Below the pieces are notes generated by a model. The model saw only the letters and a list, made by a program, of their open reading frames with translations, made no database searches and was not told the origin of the DNA. Shown in pieces: positions 32,230 to 40,495 of a stretch of 64,000 bases of DNA. Position 1 is the stretch's first letter, and every line of letters starts with the position of its first letter. The stretch covers positions 3,720,001 to 3,784,000 of the forward strand of contig NZ_CP033906.1 in NCBI RefSeq assembly GCF_003816055.1, in the 5' to 3' direction. Made by a program: the position numbers and the translations under genes. The stretch comes from Bacillus sp. FJAT-42376 (GTDB taxonomy: Bacteria; Bacillota; Bacilli; Bacillales; Bacillaceae).

Positions 32230-33045
32230 CTGAAGATTGTATCGATCTGTCCCAGCAATACAGAACTTGCTGTTTGCCTTGGCCTAACCGATCAATTAGC
32301 TGGAATTGATGACTTTTCAGATTGGCCGGAGGAAAAGATCAGCCACCTTCCGAGACTGGGTCCGGATTTATCCATTCGGATGGATGATTTGGAAAGGTGC
32401 GAACCGGATTTGGTGCTCGCTTCCCTAAGTGTTCCCGGCATGGAAAAAAACATCGAAGAATTAGAGCGGCGAAACTTGCCGTATATGATTTTTAATCCTC
32501 AGTCACTTGAAGAAATTAACGAAGATTTACTGAGGCTCGGAGCAAGAACGGGGCGTTTGGAACAGGCAGAGGAAAAAACGCATGCCTTCCGCTTGATTAT
32601 GAAGAAATTCAAAATGAAATCAGATGAACTGTCTGTAAGGCCATCTGTATACTTTGAGTGGTGGCCGAAGCCGATTTTTACACCGGGCGGAATAAACTGG
32701 CTAACGGAAATGAGCCGCCTCGCCGGTGCTGAAAATATATTTGCCAAGACAAAGGATGCGAGCATTCAGACTAGCTGGGAAGAGGTCCTTTCAAGAGATC
32801 CTGACTACTTTTTTCTCGTGTGGGTTGGCGTAAAAGAGTCAAAAATGAGAATTGAATATGTCCAGAAGCGCAGCGGCTCTGCCAATCTGAAAGCATTAAG
32901 AAACGGGCGGGTTCTTTTGCTGAAAGAAGCACATTTTTGCAGACCCTCTCCAAGACTCTATGAAGGTCTTGCCGAACTTGCTTCCATTTTGCATCCGGCC
33001 TTCTTTAAAGAAGAAATCTCATACATACGGAATATATTCGATTAA
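32230..33045 (+). CDS. Cobalamin-binding protein (BtuF-like fold), apparent CTG start
   Basis: The 271-residue protein has a helical-backbone metal-receptor fold: KIVSICPSNTELAVCLGL, DDFSDWPEE, LPRLGPDLSI, then EWWPKPIFTPGGINWLTEM and a C-terminal PSPRLYEGLAEL. It has no signal peptide, as in other cytoplasmic members annotated as cobalamin-binding proteins. GGAGGTGA ends six bases before CTG AAG ATT GTA, and homology starts at that point. The first in-frame ATG is 150 bp later and would delete conserved sequence. It is probably translated with yuiD. The role is inferred from the family. Confidence 0.8.
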   Translation: MKIVSICPSNTELAVCLGLTDQLAGIDDFSDWPEEKISHLPRLGPDLSIRMDDLERCEPDLVLASLSVPGMEKNIEELERRNLPYMIFNPQSLEEINEDLLRLGARTGRLEQAEEKTHAFRLIMKKFKMKSDELSVRPSVYFEWWPKPIFTPGGINWLTEMSRLAGAENIFAKTKDASIQTSWEEVLSRDPDYFFLVWVGVKESKMRIEYVQKRSGSANLKALRNGRVLLLKEAHFCRPSPRLYEGLAELASILHPAFFKEEISYIRNIFD

Positions 33046-33080
33046 AAAGGCAGCCGGATTGAACTCCAGCTGCCTTTTTC
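33043..33080. terminator. Bidirectional terminator
   Basis: AAAAAGGCAGC and GCTGCCTTTTT arms lie between the convergent cobalamin-binding gene and yuiC. Confidence 0.85.
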
Positions 33081-33777
33081 AATATTCCCGATTCGGATGG
33101 GTATACTGCTGCCTGAATACTTGAAGGGACTCGCTTTCATTCAGCTTGGCCAATTCTCGTTCAGTAAAGCTTCCATCCCCTTTTTTGACCACATAAACAT
33201 CCAGTTCCTTCTTGCCCCAATGCTTATAAACATCCGCCACGGTATCAAAATATAAGTCAAGGCGATCTCCCTTAATCGCAGCCCCTTTATCGGTTACCAC
33301 ACCGTATCCATATTCAGGAATAAACAGCACAGTTCCAATTGGAAAAACAGTAAGGTCGGCGGCGATCGTAGAAAACAGATCTCTCTTTACTTTAACACCT
33401 GAGTATGTAATCCCATATTCCGGATGACCCGGATTTTTTCCTGTCGATTCGTAGCCTGCCGTATAGCCGGTAGCAACCACTTTATGCTTAGGATACTGTT
33501 CCCAGTTAAAAGCCGTTTCCAGCTTTTCATCTTTTTTCAATAACGAACCCGATATGGTCTGAACGGATGAAGCATGGCGGACAGGCAGCCATTTAAGTGA
33601 CAATCCAAACAACCGGAAAGAATCGTTTTCTCCATTATGACTTGCATATGCATGATATAAATCCTGAGTCAGTTCTCTCGCTTTTACTCCAGACACAGCT
33701 TCAAACGTTGTTGCCAGGGCAGCTGCGAATAGCAGCGTCATCACCAAACGTCTTGCCCATATTCCAAAGAATCTCAT
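33079..33777 (-). CDS. yuiC: 3D-domain protein YuiC (MltA-like, Rpf/stationary-phase type)
   Basis: The 232-residue protein has one N-terminal membrane or signal helix (about 10-28) and a C-terminal 3D domain: [53 protein letters not shown] with the conserved aspartates of the MltA-like active site. B. subtilis YuiC was shown to be a lytic-transglycosylase-like peptidoglycan enzyme. It is probably anchored or secreted and acts on the cell wall. Confidence 0.88.
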   Translation of the reverse strand: MRFFGIWARRLVMTLLFAAALATTFEAVSGVKARELTQDLYHAYASHNGENDSFRLFGLSLKWLPVRHASSVQTISGSLLKKDEKLETAFNWEQYPKHKVVATGYTAGYESTGKNPGHPEYGITYSGVKVKRDLFSTIAADLTVFPIGTVLFIPEYGYGVVTDKGAAIKGDRLDLYFDTVADVYKHWGKKELDVYVVKKGDGSFTERELAKLNESESLQVFRQQYTHPNREY

Positions 33778-33897
33778 TTTATGTTACACACTCCTCTCAC
33801 TAAGCTATTTGTTCCCAATCAATGACAAAAGTATTCTTAAAGAGAGGAATTGAAATGTTTGTAACAAAAGACGGGTCGTGCGGACTTTACCCTGCCA

Positions 33898-33930
33898 AAA
33901 TAAAAAAACTTCCGCATCAGCCGGAAGCTT
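33898..33930 (-). terminator. yuiB terminator
   Basis: CTTCCGGCTGATGCGGAAG followed by TTTTTTT on the minus strand, just past the yuiB stop. Confidence 0.8.
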
Positions 33931-34247
33931 CAGAACATCTGATATCCTTTTTTTCTTAATGCCTGTATGACAAATCCTGAACAGACCGCACCTGCAAGAC
34001 CGCTTGCTAAAATGGTAATATCCACACCTTGAAGCGAGACGACCTTCTTTAAAAGTGCCGGAAAAGATTCTCCCGGTGCACTGAAATAAGAGGCGGCAGT
34101 TCCATCATCAATAATCAAAATACAAACGATCGGATAAATGACCGCCATGATCCATGACATTCTGAGCAGCATATTCAAGATAAATCCAATGCCAAAGAAC
34201 AAGACAAAAAATAAGACAATGGAAATAATAAATACCGGCAATATCAT
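33930..34247 (-). CDS. yuiB: Membrane protein YuiB
   Basis: The 105-residue membrane protein has three helices (about 3-27, 29-48 and 72-95) and a short polar tail RKKGYQMF, the same length as B. subtilis YuiB. Its function is not known. The gene lies 86 bp after yuiA on the same strand, and the pair is conserved in B. subtilis between yuiC and yumB. Confidence 0.85.
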   Translation of the reverse strand: MILPVFIISIVLFFVLFFGIGFILNMLLRMSWIMAVIYPIVCILIIDDGTAASYFSAPGESFPALLKKVVSLQGVDITILASGLAGAVCSGFVIQALRKKGYQMF

Positions 34248-34333
34248 ATCTAAAACACCTCCAATACACCAATTTCAGTGTACTGAAAGCGCATTAGATA
34301 CGTCAATATGAATTTCCCTGAATTTTCTATATT

Positions 34334-34453
34334 TCAAGACTTTTTTCCAGTTCCATTGCAGCAATCACATGTTTCTGTACCGCCAAGAAGCAACTGAAAA
34401 TAACCTTTGCCTGAGCAATATGGACACTCTCTTTTTTCAGCTTTCAATGTCAT
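34334..34453 (-). CDS. yuiA: YuiA, CxxCxGxG zinc-finger microprotein
   Basis: A 39-codon gene was read from the minus strand: it starts MTLKAEKRECPYCSGKGYFQ and ends CDCCNGTGKKS. Two CxxC-x-G-x-G knuckles resemble half of the DnaJ zinc-binding repeat. GGGGAGATCACAG precedes the ATG. Its place next to yuiB matches B. subtilis yuiA, a 47-codon gene of the same kind. It probably binds one zinc ion; function unknown. Confidence 0.85.
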   Translation of the reverse strand: MTLKAEKRECPYCSGKGYFQLLLGGTETCDCCNGTGKKS

Positions 34454-34602
34454 CTGTGATCTCCCCTTTATGATCTGTTGTTAATTAAGATATCAGGTAT
34501 CTTGTCAACAATAAAGGCAGATAAGATGACAAAAGAGCCAATGAAAGCGAATACATCAGGCTTAAACTCTTATTTTCTTTAATTTTCTTATTTTTTTGAA
34601 AA

Positions 34603-35085
34603 TTATAAAAATAAGTTATATGCGGAGTAGTTAAATTGCTCCCCCGGATCAAGCTGGTCATATAACGTTAATTTAGGATCCATATCTTTGTCACCCAATG
34701 CGGTAATCAGCAAGGATGAGTCCGGATCAGCTTTTAACTGTTCATAAGGAATAAATGCCGCCTCAAAGAGCTCTTCTTCCTGAATCCGGATCACACTGCT
34801 TGCTGCTTTTAGCTTAAAAATAAGCATATTATCACTGACCTGGCCTTTTATAACGCCAGATCTCACCCCAACAATTCCATTGAGGACCGCCTTAATTCCC
34901 GTTTCTTCATATATTTCTCTGATTACTGCCTGATCAACTGTCTCATTTCCATCCACAAATCCAGCCGGCAGGGACCATTTGCCCTTCAGACCGCCATATT
35001 TCTTTTTTACAACAAGCCACCTATTTGATTCATCGGTTACAATCCCCGCAGCTGCCAGCCAGACATTTCCCCGTTTACTTGTCAT
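34603..35085 (-). CDS. NUDIX hydrolase
   Basis: The 160-residue NUDIX protein has a complete box, GFVDGNETVDQAVIREIYEE then TGIK, fitting GX5EX7REUXEEXGU. The lead-in KKKYGGLKGKWSLPAGF is typical of nucleoside-diphosphate-derivative hydrolases. The substrate cannot be told from sequence. It lies between yuiA and yumB, an arrangement without a counterpart known to me in B. subtilis. Confidence 0.88.
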   Translation of the reverse strand: MTSKRGNVWLAAAGIVTDESNRWLVVKKKYGGLKGKWSLPAGFVDGNETVDQAVIREIYEETGIKAVLNGIVGVRSGVIKGQVSDNMLIFKLKAASSVIRIQEEELFEAAFIPYEQLKADPDSSLLITALGDKDMDPKLTLYDQLDPGEQFNYSAYNLFL

Positions 35086-35149
35086 GATGCCACTCCTCTA
35101 CCTGTCATTCCATCAAATAATATAATGCTTTTATTATGTACCCAAAAAT

Positions 35150-35186
35150 AAGAAAAGGCAAAAGCTATAAGCTTTTGCCTTTCCTT
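35150..35186. terminator. Bidirectional terminator
   Basis: AAGGCAAAAGCTATAAGCTT pairs back through TTTTGCCTT, next to a remnant of the dispersed repeat. Confidence 0.75.
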
Positions 35187-35195
35187 ACTTATTGG

Positions 35196-35264
35196 TTCTG
35201 TTAAACTTTGCTGCTGATTTCCGCATCAAATGTTATAAATCAACAGCATGCTTTAACGCAGACT
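35196..35264 (+). repeat. Remnant ends of the dispersed repeat
   Basis: GTTAAACTTTGCTGCTGATT and AATCAACAGCATGCTTTAA match the two outer ends of the copy at 55.3 kb (GTTAAACTTGGCTATTG and AATCAACAACATGCTTTAA), with the GC-rich core missing. This looks like a core-deleted copy. Confidence 0.6.
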
Positions 35265-35269
35265 GCTTA

Positions 35270-36481
35270 TTAAAAGAACTTGAATTTTCCTTTTTTCATG
35301 ACCATACCAGGTCCGCCCACCATGTATAGTGCACGGTTATCGATCATCTTTTTCATGAATGATGCTTTCGTTCCAACAAGCTTTTTGCCGAAAACAGTTC
35401 CTACTGCATCATCTTCACCAAGAGAAGCAACTGTACCTTTAATGTCAGCTTTAAAGCCTTCCATTTCTCCCTGGCCTTTGATTAATACGGATAGGTTTTT
35501 CGCACAAGTCTCTCCCTGCTGCATCGCAATTTGTGCAGTTGGAGGGTATGGACGATTGATTTCTTCATTGATAATCAATGAGCAATCTCCAATGATGAAT
35601 ACATCTTTGTGGCCAGGTGCAAGAAGATCAGGAGTAACTTTAACGCGTCCGCGCATGTTCTCGAATCCAGCTTCTTCTACAACGCTGTTTCCGCGAACCC
35701 CTGCAGCCCATACAACTGTACCAGCTTTGATTTCTTCCATATGGTCATCTTTAGCAACGACGATTCCATCTTCCGTACATTCTTTAATCGCAGTACCGAT
35801 TTTGAATTCTACACCTTTGCGCTCAAGATGGTTAACTGCATACTCAACAAGTTCCGGATCAAATCCTGGAAGAGCCGTCGGAGCAGCTTCCACACAGATG
35901 ATGCGGACTTTCTTAGGATCAATATCATATTCGCGGCAAAGCTTCGGCACACGGTTGGAAAGTTCTCCAAGGAACTCGATACCTGTGAATCCGGCTCCAC
36001 CGACAACAATTGTCAAACGGTCATCCTGCTTCACTTCTTCAGTCTGATACGTTGCGAACTGAAGTTCAATATGCTCACGCAATTGACGTGCAGCATTAAT
36101 GTTCGTAATTCCGAAAGCATATTCCTTCAAGCCTTGAATTCCGAAGGTTTCCGGCTGAGATCCTAGAGATACAACAAGATAGTCATACTCAAGCTCGCCT
36201 TTTTCAAGAACGATTTTCTTTTCATCCGGCTTGATTGCTGTTACTGTATCCTGTACGAAGTTCACACGGCTGCTGATTACATCTTTAATTTGGTAACGGC
36301 ATTTATCGTGATGAAGCGTACCGGCTGAAGCTTCATGCAGCCAAGTTGTTTCATAATGGTAATCGTTTTTGTTAACAAGCGTAATATCCGCATCGTTAAC
36401 CCCTACTAATTTTGAAAGACGGTTAACTGTAATTAAACCGCCATAACCTGCACCTAAAACCACTACTTTTGGTTTTCTCAA
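35270..36481 (-). CDS. yumB: Type II NADH dehydrogenase YumB
   Basis: The product is 403 residues from TTG 36481 ([15 protein letters not shown]); AAAGGTGAT lies upstream and longer in-frame starts lack support. It is an FAD enzyme with two dinucleotide folds: [20 protein letters not shown] and [20 protein letters not shown], plus the [11 protein letters not shown] motif and a C-terminal amphipathic region. It passes electrons from NADH to menaquinone without proton pumping. Divergent from yumC across 434 bp that carry three Rex-like sites. Confidence 0.92.
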   Translation of the reverse strand: MRKPKVVVLGAGYGGLITVNRLSKLVGVNDADITLVNKNDYHYETTWLHEASAGTLHHDKCRYQIKDVISSRVNFVQDTVTAIKPDEKKIVLEKGELEYDYLVVSLGSQPETFGIQGLKEYAFGITNINAARQLREHIELQFATYQTEEVKQDDRLTIVVGGAGFTGIEFLGELSNRVPKLCREYDIDPKKVRIICVEAAPTALPGFDPELVEYAVNHLERKGVEFKIGTAIKECTEDGIVVAKDDHMEEIKAGTVVWAAGVRGNSVVEEAGFENMRGRVKVTPDLLAPGHKDVFIIGDCSLIINEEINRPYPPTAQIAMQQGETCAKNLSVLIKGQGEMEGFKADIKGTVASLGEDDAVGTVFGKKLVGTKASFMKKMIDNRALYMVGGPGMVMKKGKFKFF

Positions 36482-36587
36482 GACGATCACATCACCTTTA
36501 CTTAATTTGTCGGTAAAAGAACAAAAATGATACCTGTGTATATTTTCTGCTCTTTTCACCATTTTATTTTGTTTTTTGCCAAAAACT

Positions 36588-36605
36588 TTGTGAAATCCTT
36601 CACTA
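36588..36605. promoter_or_regulatory. Rex-like site A upstream of yumB
   Basis: TTGTGAA-ATCC-TTCACTA matches the Rex consensus TTGTGAA-N4-TTCACAA at 12 of 14 defined bases. Confidence 0.6.
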
Positions 36606-36644
36606 TCTAGTGCGCAAAAAAATAAATCACCGAAAAAAAAATGG

Positions 36645-36662
36645 TTCACAAAAAATTAACAA
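36645..36662. promoter_or_regulatory. Rex-like half-site B
   Basis: TTCACAAAAAATTAACAA contains one clean TTCACAA half-site and a weak partner. Confidence 0.35.
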
Positions 36663-36688
36663 TTATGCCTATTACCCATATTAATCCT

Positions 36689-36706
36689 TTGTGAAGTGTT
36701 TTTCAA
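36689..36706. promoter_or_regulatory. Rex-like site C
   Basis: TTGTGAA-GTGT-TTTTCAA matches one half of the Rex consensus fully and five of seven bases of the other. Confidence 0.45.
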
Positions 36707-36887
36707 GCAATAATTAGCCTAAATCATCTGTTGCGAAAATTCAGAAAATAAGGTAGGATACTAAATTAAACTGCCCGCATCCCGCCCGATTTGCTCCATG
36801 AAAAAGCCGCTCTGATGCCGCTTAAGGAAAAACTTACCGTTTTTTATTGGAAGATGAGCTTCGAAAAGAAATATGATATGATATCAG

Positions 36888-36902
36888 TAAGAATAGTTAT
36901 CA
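36888..36902. promoter_or_regulatory. Fur-like box upstream of yumC
   Basis: TAAGAATAGTTATCA matches TGATAATNATTATCA at 11 of 14 defined bases. It lies just after TATGAT -10-like sequences and before the yumC ribosome-binding site. Confidence 0.45.
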
Positions 36903-36915
36903 TTTAGGGGGTTAT

Positions 36916-37914
36916 ATGGTGAAAGAAGATACAAAGGTTTATGACATAACCATTATAGGAGGAGGTCCTGTAGGACTGTTCACCGCTTTTTACGGAGGGA
37001 TGAGACAAGCTAGTGTAAAGATCATCGAAAGTCTCCCTCAGCTCGGCGGTCAGCTATCTGCCCTCTATCCTGAAAAATACATATATGATGTAGCCGGTTT
37101 TCCAAAGGTACGTGCTCAAGAGTTAATCAATAACCTGAAAGAGCAAATGGCTATGTTTAATCCGGCAGTTGCCCTGGAACAGGCTGTAGAAGAAGTAGAG
37201 AAACAAGCGGACGGCGTATTCAAGCTGACCACCAACTCTGAAGTCCACTACACCAAAACGATTATCATTACGGCAGGAAATGGTGCATTCCAGCCCCGCC
37301 GCATTGAACTTGAAAATGCTGCACAATATGAAGGCAAAAACATGCACTATTTCATTGATGACCTGAATTCATTTGCGGGTAAGCGTGTCATGATCTGCGG
37401 AGGCGGAGATTCGGCTCTGGACTGGGCCCTCATGCTCGAGCCTATTGCGGAGAAAGTTACTCTTGTTCACCGCCGCGACAAATTCCGTGCCCACGAACAC
37501 AGCGTTGAGCAGCTGATGAATTCAAAAGTAGAAGTCATGACACCATTTATTCCTGAGGAAATTATCGGCGAAGACCGCATCGAACAAGTCGTCCTTCAGG
37601 AAGTAAAAGGCGAGCGCAAAGAAGTCATCGACATTGATGACTTAATCGTCAACTTCGGATTCGTTTCATCTCTGGGACCAATCAAAAACTGGGATTTAAA
37701 TATCGAAAAGAATAATATTGTGGTGAATTCAAAAATGGAAACAAACATCGAAGGCATCTACGCAGCCGGAGATATCTGTACGTATGACGGAAAAGTGAAG
37801 CTGATTGCCAGCGGATTCGGAGAAGCGCCGACTGCTGTCAATAACGCAAAAGCTTACATGGATCCTAAAGCGCGTGTACAGCCGCTTCACAGCACCAGTT
37901 TGTTTGAGAAATAA
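36916..37914 (+). CDS. yumC: Ferredoxin--NADP+ reductase YumC
   Basis: This 332-residue thioredoxin-reductase-like ferredoxin/flavodoxin NADP+ reductase has the FAD fold [20 protein letters not shown], the NADPH fold [16 protein letters not shown] and [11 protein letters not shown] near the C-terminus. The redox CxxC of true thioredoxin reductases is absent, as in YumC. B. subtilis YumC is essential and supplies reduced ferredoxin or flavodoxin. GGGGG precedes the ATG at 36916. Confidence 0.93.
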   Translation: MVKEDTKVYDITIIGGGPVGLFTAFYGGMRQASVKIIESLPQLGGQLSALYPEKYIYDVAGFPKVRAQELINNLKEQMAMFNPAVALEQAVEEVEKQADGVFKLTTNSEVHYTKTIIITAGNGAFQPRRIELENAAQYEGKNMHYFIDDLNSFAGKRVMICGGGDSALDWALMLEPIAEKVTLVHRRDKFRAHEHSVEQLMNSKVEVMTPFIPEEIIGEDRIEQVVLQEVKGERKEVIDIDDLIVNFGFVSSLGPIKNWDLNIEKNNIVVNSKMETNIEGIYAAGDICTYDGKVKLIASGFGEAPTAVNNAKAYMDPKARVQPLHSTSLFEK

Positions 37915-37918
37915 AAGA

Positions 37919-37950
37919 TAAGGCCGGTCATGAGACTGGCCTCATTTTTT
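37919..37950. terminator. yumC terminator
   Basis: AGGCCGGTCATGAGACTGGC then CTCATTTTTT; it also serves the convergent membrane gene. Confidence 0.8.
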
Positions 37951-38222
37951 TACCCCATTTGTAAAAAAACAAATCCAAAACAAGCCGCCACAAGCAAAAT
38001 GATGACTCCCGCTGCAATCAGCAGACCTTGCCCCACACGATTGTACCCGGCTCCAAAACTGACAAAAAGGGCGATTACGTGCAGAATGGGCCCTAAATAT
38101 AAATTTTGAAATCCCATAATCGCAACAATATAGAAGAAAAAACTTAAGAAAAATCCTATCCCCGCATTATCCAGGACGCCTCTCTTCTTCTCTCCGCCCT
38201 TATGCTGATTTTCTTCACTCAT
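37950..38222 (-). CDS. Hypothetical membrane protein (90 aa)
   Basis: The product has a charged head (MSEENQHKGGEKKRG), then three hydrophobic segments (FFLSFFFYIVAIMGF, HVIALFVSFGAGYN, GLLIAAGVIILLVAACFGF). No family is recognised. It lies 28 bp downstream of the Tes-like radical SAM gene on the same strand and may belong to that operon. Confidence 0.7.
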   Translation of the reverse strand: MSEENQHKGGEKKRGVLDNAGIGFFLSFFFYIVAIMGFQNLYLGPILHVIALFVSFGAGYNRVGQGLLIAAGVIILLVAACFGFVFLQMG

Positions 38223-38250
38223 AATCAGTCACCCCTATTAAAAAATCACC

Positions 38251-39663
38251 TCATAGCCTGACTCCCGTTTCAATCTCAGCCTGTATCTCTTTTAGCAATT
38301 GCTCCTTGTCATCCCTATAAAACAAATTGTATGTATCAAAAGGAATAATTCTCCCATCAGGATGCGCAATATGAACACAAGATTTCTTAACCGACCTGAC
38401 ATCAAAATCATATGCATCCAAAAATTGCATGATAATCACCCTGAAAACATTGTCATAACCGATCTGTCCGGGAAGCACGACCTTAGGCAGGCAGCACAGC
38501 AAATCTTTCAGTGACAGAGCAGTCGACTGAGGCGAATGATTTAAAGAAAACAATTTGTAAATCATATTCCGGATATTCTCATCCTGCTCAAACACAATCG
38601 TATTGCTCTCTCCCTGAAGCAAAATATCCGGATCAATCATCCCGGTAAGCGGTGTTACTTTTCCATTCAGCTTTAGCGCATATCCCATGGCCAGGGAATC
38701 CGGGTGGCACGGTACCGGAATAATATCCTCCTGATTAAACACTTCCGACTGATCAATTATCTGCCTGCGTACCTCACTGAGCGTCAGTCTGTCCGTTTCA
38801 GGGTTATACTGTTCCAGTCTTCCGGCAGCCTGAATTGGCTGAAACGTAACGCCCCTGACACAGCGCTGCTCAAGCCCATACTGAATCACCTTACCGATTT
38901 CATGATCATTCAGGCCCTTCTTCAGCGTCACCACCAAAGTCGTCGAAAGATTCCATGCATTCAAATGCTCAATGGCCTTCCGCCTTGTTTCCCTTAAATC
39001 CACCCCTCTTAGTTCCAAAAGAGCTTCTTCTTCAAAGCTGTCAAACTGAAGGTAAATTTCGAAACCAGGTGCATAGGAGGCAAGCCTCTCCGCAAAAGAC
39101 GGATCATTCGCAATCCGCAGCCCATTTGTATTCAGCATAATGTGCTTAATCGGTTTGGATTTCACTAAATCCAAGATATCAAAAAACTGAGGATGAATCG
39201 TCGGTTCTCCGCCGCTGATCTGAACGATGTCAGGCTCCCGCTCATTTTTAATGATTGCATCCAGCATAAACTCGATCTCTTCCATAGAGCGAAAGCGCCC
39301 CTTATCAGGACCTGATTCCGCATAGCAAATCGGACACTTCAAATTGCACCGCTCCGTCACCTCAAGCACCGTCAAACAGCTGTGCTGCTCATGATCCGGA
39401 CAAAGCCCGCAGTCATACGGACATCCATACTTAATCGGCGTATTCCAGCGATACGGCATTTCCGAAGGCTTTATAAATTCGCGGCACTTTTTGTAATACT
39501 CCACATCCGTTGAAATCAGCACTTTCTCCCGTCCATGCTTCATACAATGCTTCACCAGATACACCTTTTCATCTTGAATAATGACCTTTGCCTCTACTTT
39601 TCTTAAACATGTAGAACAAATACTGTTCGTCAAATCATAAAATAAATACGGCCTGTTAGGCAT
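38251..39663 (-). CDS. Radical SAM protein of the Tes/MJ0619 family
   Basis: The 470-residue protein has a cysteine layout like that of archaeal tetraether synthase: C16/C19 (ICSTC), C40, C60, then CPYDCGLC with C96 (C81, C85, C88, C96), and the radical SAM triad C106/C110/C113 in TERCNLKCPICYAE. QISGGEPTIHPQF is the SAM-binding GGE motif. A double cysteine near 393 could ligate another cluster. Tes couples lipid chains end to end by forming carbon-carbon bonds. The start overlaps the upstream Lgt-like gene by 8 bp, so the two are translationally coupled. A role in lipid modification is inference. Confidence 0.8.
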   Translation of the reverse strand: MPNRPYLFYDLTNSICSTCLRKVEAKVIIQDEKVYLVKHCMKHGREKVLISTDVEYYKKCREFIKPSEMPYRWNTPIKYGCPYDCGLCPDHEQHSCLTVLEVTERCNLKCPICYAESGPDKGRFRSMEEIEFMLDAIIKNEREPDIVQISGGEPTIHPQFFDILDLVKSKPIKHIMLNTNGLRIANDPSFAERLASYAPGFEIYLQFDSFEEEALLELRGVDLRETRRKAIEHLNAWNLSTTLVVTLKKGLNDHEIGKVIQYGLEQRCVRGVTFQPIQAAGRLEQYNPETDRLTLSEVRRQIIDQSEVFNQEDIIPVPCHPDSLAMGYALKLNGKVTPLTGMIDPDILLQGESNTIVFEQDENIRNMIYKLFSLNHSPQSTALSLKDLLCCLPKVVLPGQIGYDNVFRVIIMQFLDAYDFDVRSVKKSCVHIAHPDGRIIPFDTYNLFYRDDKEQLLKEIQAEIETGVRL

Positions 39664-40402
39664 GAAACATTCCCCTCTCCGTCTGCGCCGATTTTCTCCT
39701 CATCAAGTTCGCATAATAAAGCATCCCGAAAAGACAAGCCCATTGCACATTGTTCATCATCAAAAACAAATCTGGCGTCGGTTTAATAAAATCAATCAAA
39801 AACCGGAATAGAAAGTACGAAAACATAAACACCTGAAAATAAAAACCTTCCCAATATCCGCCCCTCTTTTTTAAGGACCCATGCACACTAAGCAAAAGCA
39901 GCAAAAAAGCAATCTCATAAAGAGCCGTCGGATGGCGCCTGACCCCATCTCCCAAATCCATCCCTGTGATCCAAGACGTTTCCATTCCAAAAGTATGATC
40001 CTCCACCCCAGTCAGAAAGCAGCCAATCCGGCCAATCATCATCCCAACAATGAGAGGAAGAACAAAATCATCACCAGTCGAGGACTTCCATCCCACCAGC
40101 TTCTTTGTCAGCTCTACACCAATCAGTCCACCTATAAGCGCTCCCACGATCGTCTTCCCCTGTAAAAGGTATACAGGGTCATTCCAATGCTGGACAGTCG
40201 CTCCCGGGTCCTCCAGCCAATATAAAATTTTTGATCCGGCAGCAGCCCCCAAAACCACTCCCACTACAATCCACATCCCCGTATCCTTCGTCATCTCACT
40301 AGGACGCTTCGTCCAAAGATAAACCCGAAATCCGATAAAATATGCCAGACTCTCAAGGAGGAAATGAGGGTGAAGCCCAAATATGTATACCGGAAAATCC
40401 AT
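39656..40402 (-). CDS. Lgt-like (prolipoprotein diacylglyceryl transferase family) paralogue
   Basis: The 248-residue polytopic protein has the Lgt fold: GALIGGLIGVELTK, IGRIGCFLTGVEDHTFG, RRHPTALYE (the HPTQLYE motif) and RFLIDFIKPTP. Against E. coli Lgt, arginines equivalent to R143 and R239 are present (R125, R200), but the essential H103 is Val86 and N146 is Cys128. So it is probably not the housekeeping lipoprotein enzyme. Its gene overlaps the Tes-like gene and lies next to the tandem array. Confidence 0.82.
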   Translation of the reverse strand: MDFPVYIFGLHPHFLLESLAYFIGFRVYLWTKRPSEMTKDTGMWIVVGVVLGAAAGSKILYWLEDPGATVQHWNDPVYLLQGKTIVGALIGGLIGVELTKKLVGWKSSTGDDFVLPLIVGMMIGRIGCFLTGVEDHTFGMETSWITGMDLGDGVRRHPTALYEIAFLLLLLSVHGSLKKRGGYWEGFYFQVFMFSYFLFRFLIDFIKPTPDLFLMMNNVQWACLFGMLYYANLMRRKSAQTERGMFHA

Positions 40403-40495
40403 AACGCCCTCCTTTGGATGATTCTGGTTTTATTATACTAGGTTTTATTGGTTAATTTGGTATTTTTTATAAAATAAGAGAAAGGCCGGGGGGTG

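Noticed and set aside
33855..33958. 34-codon frame starting MFVTKDGSCGLYPAK
   Set aside because: It runs through the yuiB terminator and into yuiB antisense; a moderate ribosome-binding site alone is not enough.
35280..36166. Plus-strand open frames opposite yumB
   Set aside because: They mirror the NADH dehydrogenase gene, which has clear motifs and a start signal on the minus strand.
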